A program made the position numbers and the translations under genes. A DNA stretch of 40,672 nucleotides from an uncultured Neomegalonema sp. GTDB lineage: Bacteria; Pseudomonadota; Alphaproteobacteria; Rhodobacterales; Rhodobacteraceae. This document shows positions 36,359-40,672 of the stretch, one piece after another. Location: positions 1-40,672 of the forward strand of contig CALFFK010000067.1 of the NCBI GenBank assembly GCA_937957975.1, given 5' to 3'. Below the pieces are notes generated by a model. It searched no databases. It saw only the letters and a program-made list of their open reading frames with translations, and was not told the origin of the DNA. Position 1 is the first letter of the stretch. Every line of letters begins with the position of its first letter.

Positions 36359-37645
36359 ATGACAAATGAGACCTATTATTCGGCATCCATGAGAGACCGG
36401 ACAGAGCGTGACGCCCTGCGCGATCAGATCGTGGCGGACATTGCGGTGATCGGCGGCGGGTTCACAGGGGTGAACACCGCTCTGGAACTGGCGGAGCGGG
36501 GGTATTCGGTCGCCCTGCTGGAGGCCGAGCGCATCGGCTGGGGGGCGACGGGCAGGAATGGCGGGCAGGTGACAGGCTCACTCTCCGGCGATACGGCCCT
36601 CCAGAAGCACCTTACCCCCCGGATCGGGGCCAACGCCGCAGCAGATTTCGTGTGGGGGCTGCGCTGGCAGGGGCATGATACAATCCGCGCACGGGTGGCA
36701 CGCTACGGGATCGAATGCGATCTGGTCCACGGACATCTTCATGCGGCGTGGCGGGCATCAGACATGCGCGAACTACGCAGTTTTGCGGCAGAGGCGGAAC
36801 GGCGCGGAATGGGCGAGGCACTGGCCATGCTTGACCGCGATGGAGTGCAGGAAGCACTGGAAACGCCACTTTATGAAGGTGGATTACTGAATCGCAATAA
36901 CATGCACCTGCATCCGCTGGACCTCTGCCGGGGCGAAGCAAAGGCGGCGGAAAGCCTTGGCGTCAGGATATTCGAGCAATCCCCTGTCACAGGCATCGTT
37001 CAGGGCGACCACCCGATCGTCAAAACGGCATCGGGGCAGGTAACGGCCAATACGGTCGTGTTATGCGGCGGGGCGTATCATCGGCTGGAACCGGGGGCGT
37101 TGGGGGGCCGGCTGTTCCCGGCGGCGCTTGGCAACATGGCGACAGAGCCACTGACGGCAGAGGAAGCCCGGGCAATCAATCCGCATAATCTGGCGGTCTA
37201 TGACACCCGCTTTGTGCTCGATTACTATCGCCTGACTGCCGATCGGCGTCTGCTGTTCGGTGGTGGGGCCAATTATTCAGGCAAGGCAAGCGCAGACATC
37301 GCCGGAGAGCTGCGTCCCGCGCTGGAAAAAACCTTTCCGCGCCTTGCCGGAATCGGCATTGATTTCGCGTGGTCGGGTCAGGCCGGGATCGTGCCGAACC
37401 GGGTGCCGATGCTTGGGCGAACCGCGCCAAATATCTGGTATGCGCAAGGCTATTCAGGCCATGGCATCGCCACCTCGCATATCGTGGCGGGTGTGATGGC
37501 CGAGGCCGTGGCCGGAACAATGGATCGCTTCGACCATTTCGCAAACGTCCCCCACGCGAAGAACCCTTTTGGTGAGCGAGCCGGTCAGGGGATGCTGGCG
37601 TTGGGCATGTGGTGGTACAAGCTGCGCGAAGCCATAGGGGTTTGA
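36359..37645 (+). CDS. FAD-dependent amine/amino acid oxidase, PuuB (OrdL)-like
   Basis: The product is 428 residues of the DAO fold. The FAD-binding start IAVIGGGFTGVNTALELAERG (GGGFTG at 31-36 or so) and the adjacent GATGRNGGQVTGSL loop are typical of gamma-glutamylputrescine oxidase relatives. The C-terminal FAD contact YAQGYSGHGIATSHIVAG is present. It probably oxidises an amine or N-alkyl amino acid and releases H2O2; the substrate cannot be fixed because no puu genes lie nearby. Confidence 0.88.
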   Translation: MTNETYYSASMRDRTERDALRDQIVADIAVIGGGFTGVNTALELAERGYSVALLEAERIGWGATGRNGGQVTGSLSGDTALQKHLTPRIGANAAADFVWGLRWQGHDTIRARVARYGIECDLVHGHLHAAWRASDMRELRSFAAEAERRGMGEALAMLDRDGVQEALETPLYEGGLLNRNNMHLHPLDLCRGEAKAAESLGVRIFEQSPVTGIVQGDHPIVKTASGQVTANTVVLCGGAYHRLEPGALGGRLFPAALGNMATEPLTAEEARAINPHNLAVYDTRFVLDYYRLTADRRLLFGGGANYSGKASADIAGELRPALEKTFPRLAGIGIDFAWSGQAGIVPNRVPMLGRTAPNIWYAQGYSGHGIATSHIVAGVMAEAVAGTMDRFDHFANVPHAKNPFGERAGQGMLALGMWWYKLREAIGV

Positions 37646-37651
37646 ATGGCC

Positions 37652-37683
37652 CCTGCCATGCTCATAAACGAAAGCATGACAGG
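37652..37683. terminator. Hairpin between convergent genes
   Basis: CCTG and CATGCT (37652-37662) pair with AGCATG and CAGG (37673-37683) across one mismatch, giving a 10-bp stem and a 10-nt loop. It lies between the convergent oxidase and PLP-enzyme genes and could terminate both, though no T-run follows. Confidence 0.5.
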
Positions 37684-37703
37684 AGCGGGAAAAACCAGAA
37701 AGA

Positions 37704-38855
37704 TTACTTCACTGCCCGCTCCAGTGCCTGCTCGAAATCAGCGATAAGATCGCTGGCATCCTCGATACCGATAGACAACCGGATCAGGCGCGGATGGACG
37801 GGGAAACCTTCTCCTGAGACGGTCTTGCGATGCTCCACAAGGCTTTCGACGCCGCCCAGCGATGTGGCGGGATAAAAGATTTCGCAGCCCGTAACCGTAT
37901 CGATAGCCGTCTGCTCAGTGCCGGTGGTGATGACAGAGAGCATCCCGCCAAACATGCCGCCGGTCTGGTGTTTGGCGACCTCATGGCCGGGATGCGATGG
38001 CAGACCGGGATACAGCACGGCCTCTAGCGCCGGATGCCCCTCAAAATGGCGCGCAAAGGCCAATGCGTTCTCTGTTGCCCGCTCATACCGCAAAAACAGG
38101 GTCCGCATCCCCCGGATCAGGAGCCATGCGTCAAAGGATTGCAGCACAGTGCCTTGCAATCTGCGCGTCAGGGCGATCTCGCCCCAGAAATCGCCGGTTT
38201 CGCGCACCGACAGAACCCCGGCAGTAATATCAGAATGGCCATTGAGATATTTGGTGGCTGAATGAAAGGATATATCCGCCCCGAAATCCAGCGCCCGCGT
38301 GGCACAGGGCGGCGTGCCCGTACAATCAGTCAGCAACAGCGCCCCCGCGCCATGGGCCAGTTCGGCGGCGGCGGCAATGTCCGTGACTTCCCAATAGGGG
38401 TTATTCGGCGTCTCGGCCCAGACCAGCCGCGTTTCACCGGGGCGGAGCGCAGCGGCCATCGCGTCGAGATTACCCGCCGGGTAATAGCTGACATCAAGGC
38501 GCTGTTTGGCGGCGGCATTCTGAAAGCGGTCGAGAACGCCGTGATACATCACTTCTGGCACGACCACATGCGCGCCTGTTTCCATGGCGTCGATCACCGC
38601 CACAGCGGCAGACATGCCCGACGAGAACAGCAGGGATTCTTCGGCCTCCTCCAATGTGGCAATCACCGCCTCGGCATGGGCCGTCGTTTCATTGCCGTCG
38701 CGGCGATACCAATAGGGCTTTAGCGGCTGATACGCCCCGTCCCGCGCATAGGTTGCCACCGGCTGGATAGGCGGGATCACGGCCCCGGTTTCCGGGTCAA
38801 GATACCTCAGCGCCTGCGCGATACGCGTGGCGAGAGAGGGGTTGCGGTTGCTCAT
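37704..38855 (-). CDS. Cys/Met-metabolism PLP-dependent enzyme (cystathionine synthase/lyase-like)
   Basis: The product is 383 residues. The PLP lysine is Lys202 in SFHSATKYLNGHSD, and the phosphate-loop SSGMSA (79-84) is present. After the PLP-contacting Asp the sequence is DCTGTPPCATR where classical members have DNTFATP, so it belongs to a divergent branch. It may be a cystathionine gamma-synthase or lyase or a related sulfhydrylase; specificity cannot be set. It follows gshB by only 2 bp, linking it to thiol metabolism. Confidence 0.87.
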   Translation of the reverse strand: MSNRNPSLATRIAQALRYLDPETGAVIPPIQPVATYARDGAYQPLKPYWYRRDGNETTAHAEAVIATLEEAEESLLFSSGMSAAVAVIDAMETGAHVVVPEVMYHGVLDRFQNAAAKQRLDVSYYPAGNLDAMAAALRPGETRLVWAETPNNPYWEVTDIAAAAELAHGAGALLLTDCTGTPPCATRALDFGADISFHSATKYLNGHSDITAGVLSVRETGDFWGEIALTRRLQGTVLQSFDAWLLIRGMRTLFLRYERATENALAFARHFEGHPALEAVLYPGLPSHPGHEVAKHQTGGMFGGMLSVITTGTEQTAIDTVTGCEIFYPATSLGGVESLVEHRKTVSGEGFPVHPRLIRLSIGIEDASDLIADFEQALERAVK

Positions 38856-38857
38856 CT

Positions 38858-39796
38858 TTATAACCGCCCCTCAATCGCATCCCAGATCATCGCGGGCACG
38901 TCGATACCGTCAAAGCGGGAGAGTTCCTGAATACCCGTGGGCGAAGTGACGTTGATTTCGGTGAGGTAATCGCCAATCACGTCGATACCGACGAATATCT
39001 GGCCCTTTTCGCGCAGCAGCGGCCCGATCCGGGCGCAGATTTCGCGGTCGCGCTCGGTCAGGGCCACCTTTTCGGGTCGCCCGCCAACATGCATGTTCGA
39101 GCGGGTTTCCCCCTTGGCCGGAACCCGGTTGATGGCCCCGACCGGCTCACCATCCACAAGGATCACGCGCTTGTCGCCTTTGGTGACATCGGGCAGAAAG
39201 GCTTGGGCGATCAGGGGTTCGGCGCTGCGTTCCACGAACATTTCATGCAGGCTGGTCAGGTTTTTCAGGTCTGCATCCAGCTTGAACACCCCTGCCCCGC
39301 CATTTCCGTACAGCGGCTTGAGGATCATCCCGCCATGTTCCTGCCCAAAGGCGCGGATGTCATCGAGATTGCGGGTGATAAGCGTGTCCGGCGTCAGGTC
39401 TGTATAGTCGGTGACGAGGATTTTTTCGGGGTAATTGCGCACCCAGGTCGGATCATTGACCACCAGCGTATCGGGATGCACCCGGTCGAGCAGATGCGTG
39501 CTGGTGATATAGCCCATGTGAAAGGGCGGGTCTTGCCGCAGCAGAATAACATCGAGATCGGCCAGATCGCGCGTTTCGCGGGGGCCGATGTCAAAATGCG
39601 CGCCCTTCTGGCGGCGCAGGGTCAGGGGATGGCCATGGGCGAACACCCGCCCGTCACGCATCCCCAGATCACCGGGCAGGTAGTAAAACAGGGAATGGCC
39701 CCGGTTTTGCGCCTCCAGCGACATGGCGAAGGTAGAATCGCCGTCTATATCAATGGCATCAATGGGGTCCATCTGGACCCCGACAGCGAGTGGCAT
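38858..39796 (-). CDS. gshB: Glutathione synthetase
   Basis: The product is 312 residues. The N-terminal substrate domain contains [15 protein letters not shown], and the ATP-grasp part contains [35 protein letters not shown] and the metal-binding [16 protein letters not shown]. It joins gamma-glutamylcysteine to glycine. The start at 39796 gives the usual N-terminus ([20 protein letters not shown]). The BON lipoprotein gene lies 39 bp upstream and the PLP-enzyme gene 2 bp downstream. Confidence 0.96.
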   Translation of the reverse strand: MPLAVGVQMDPIDAIDIDGDSTFAMSLEAQNRGHSLFYYLPGDLGMRDGRVFAHGHPLTLRRQKGAHFDIGPRETRDLADLDVILLRQDPPFHMGYITSTHLLDRVHPDTLVVNDPTWVRNYPEKILVTDYTDLTPDTLITRNLDDIRAFGQEHGGMILKPLYGNGGAGVFKLDADLKNLTSLHEMFVERSAEPLIAQAFLPDVTKGDKRVILVDGEPVGAINRVPAKGETRSNMHVGGRPEKVALTERDREICARIGPLLREKGQIFVGIDVIGDYLTEINVTSPTGIQELSRFDGIDVPAMIWDAIEGRL

Positions 39797-39835
39797 GGCG
39801 GCGCTCCCGGTATCGGGCGCGCCAATCGGCGGCCC

Positions 39836-40435
39836 TTACTGATAGGTTGTTGTCGAGGCATGGCGTGGCCTGTCCAGACGACGCGGATCATCCGCGAGAA
39901 GCGCGTGAGAGACAACCCGTTTCACACCCGAAATCGTCGCGGCGAGATAAGCGACGTGTTCCAGTTCCTCTTCCGTGCGGGCGATACCGAGGATGTAGAC
40001 AACGCCTTTCACGGTTTCGATGTCGTAATTTCCGGCCTGTACGCGATTGGCGGTCAGCAAGCGCACACGCATCTGGTTTGAGATGCGGGAATCGCTGGCA
40101 TAGCTGAGAAAACCCTGCGGATCTTCGACCTGAAGCTCATTGACGACATCGCGCACGCCCCGGATCTGCCACGCGATCTTTGAGGCTTCCAGCCGTTGGG
40201 TCGGGCTTTCAACCGTGCCGACAATCAACACGCGGCCTTCGCGGACCTCTGTGCCGATGCGGGTGATGAAGTGGGGCAACCCCTGCTGCATATCGCGATT
40301 GAGGGCGAGCTGGATGGAGGCATCATCAAGGGTTGTGCCGACCGTGCGATGCGCATGATAGGCTTGGGGCGTGTTGTTACAGGCGGCGAGGGTCAGCGTA
40401 GCAAGCACAGCGGCGGCGAGAATGCGTTTGGACAT
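39836..40435 (-). CDS. BON-domain lipoprotein, DolP/YraP-like
   Basis: The product is 199 residues. A lipobox (LAAC, Cys19) ends the signal peptide. Two BON domains follow (about 40-105, VLIVGTVESPTQRLEASKIAWQIRGV, and about 115-180, VYILGIARTEEELEHVAYLA). Proteins of this plan, such as E. coli DolP, bind anionic phospholipid at the outer membrane. It lies between yraN and gshB, an order I recall from other alphaproteobacteria. Confidence 0.9.
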   Translation of the reverse strand: MSKRILAAAVLATLTLAACNNTPQAYHAHRTVGTTLDDASIQLALNRDMQQGLPHFITRIGTEVREGRVLIVGTVESPTQRLEASKIAWQIRGVRDVVNELQVEDPQGFLSYASDSRISNQMRVRLLTANRVQAGNYDIETVKGVVYILGIARTEEELEHVAYLAATISGVKRVVSHALLADDPRRLDRPRHASTTTYQ

Positions 40436-40465
40436 GGGGCGGCCTTGATAGGGGCGCGCATGGCC

Positions 40466-40672
40466 CTAAAACTCGTCGAACCCGCGCGCGTTTTCGATCC
40501 ACCGGGCGCGGCCATCCCGACCGACGAGAACAACGTCGAATCGCAGGTCAAACCCGGTGTTATTGGCCACAGAATCGGATAAATTGGTTGGTGTACGGTA
40601 AACAGAAACAAAATGCAGCGCCGCCGCCTCCAGCCGTTGCCATTGTCGCGGGGTCAGGGAATGGGCGGCTTC
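40466..40672 (-). CDS. yraN: YraN family (UPF0102) endonuclease-like protein, C-terminal part
   Basis: Only the last 68 codons are inside the window; the start lies beyond the right edge. The reading EAAHSLTPRQWQRLEAAAL, then FDLRFDVVLVGRDG and RWIENA, matches the C-terminal part of YraN proteins, which have a Holliday-junction-resolvase-like nuclease fold. The catalytic residues near the N-terminus are not visible. The stop is at 40466-40468, and the BON gene begins 30 bp later. Confidence 0.82.
   Translation of the reverse strand, partial: EAAHSLTPRQWQRLEAAALHFVSVYRTPTNLSDSVANNTGFDLRFDVVLVGRDGRARWIENARGFDEF

Noticed and set aside
1..40672. CRISPR arrays, tRNA or rRNA genes, prophage or plasmid functions
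   Set aside because: No regularly spaced repeats, no cloverleaf-like sequence with a proper T-loop, and no integrase, capsid, replication or conjugation genes were seen by reading.

Overview
The window is about 40.7 kb of GC-rich, densely packed bacterial chromosome. Gene content points to an alphaproteobacterium: MbfA-type membrane ferritin, a eukaryote-like NADP isocitrate dehydrogenase, K+-independent H+-PPase, EI24/CysZ-like and DUF2059/DUF3108 proteins, and a yraN-BON-gshB cluster. I cannot name the genus. Most genes are housekeeping, many overlap by 1-4 bp, and no plasmid or phage backbone, CRISPR array, tRNA or rRNA is visible.

Layout. 1-3.7 kb: a conserved hypothetical gene, a candidate structured RNA (6S-like rod), an Old Yellow Enzyme/trimethylamine-dehydrogenase-type demethylase and a DM13 lipoprotein. 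3.8-7.3 kb (minus): a secreted trypsin-like protease and hppA, each followed by a clear hairpin. 7.4-9.6 kb: the only accessory island, with a decayed IS1595-type transposase, a start-less small downstream frame, and a convergent, AT-richer HEPN-type gene (RNxxxH motif). Candidate matching ends suggest that the HEPN gene may be cargo. 9.7-13 kb: a membrane-anchored DUF1963 protein, then ppa-mbfA. 13-15.5 kb (minus): operon of a sterol-desaturase-like enzyme, a ferredoxin, SixA and a DUF2059 protein. 15.6-18.6 kb (minus): hisB, three membrane-protein genes, hisH. 18.7-20.9 kb (plus): serS and a split YeeE/YedE transporter. 20.9-24.8 kb (minus): an autotransporter whose GDSL-esterase passenger has lost its catalytic residues, a methyltransferase, and trmJ. 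25-27.4 kb (plus): icd, a small anchored protein, a DUF2520 protein. 27.4-34.4 kb (minus): lipB-PCD-DUF3108, recA, alaS-DUF1330-sulfite-oxidase-like enzyme. 34.7-37.6 kb (plus): a small secreted protein overlapping a PAS protein, an EcsC/DUF697-like protein, a PuuB-like oxidase. 37.7 kb to the end (minus): yraN (cut by the window edge), BON lipoprotein, gshB, and a Cys/Met-metabolism PLP enzyme.

Functional themes are pyrophosphate handling (hppA, ppa), sulfur and thiol chemistry (YeeE/YedE pair, sulfite-oxidase-like enzyme, gshB, PLP enzyme), iron (mbfA, ferredoxin), histidine synthesis, and translation and repair (serS, alaS, trmJ, recA). The items most worth a second look are the GDSL pseudoenzyme autotransporter, the HEPN gene tied to the dead IS1595-like element, the rod-shaped RNA candidate at about 765-935, the missing iron-sulfur cysteine in the first oxidoreductase, and the interrupted DUF1963 domain.
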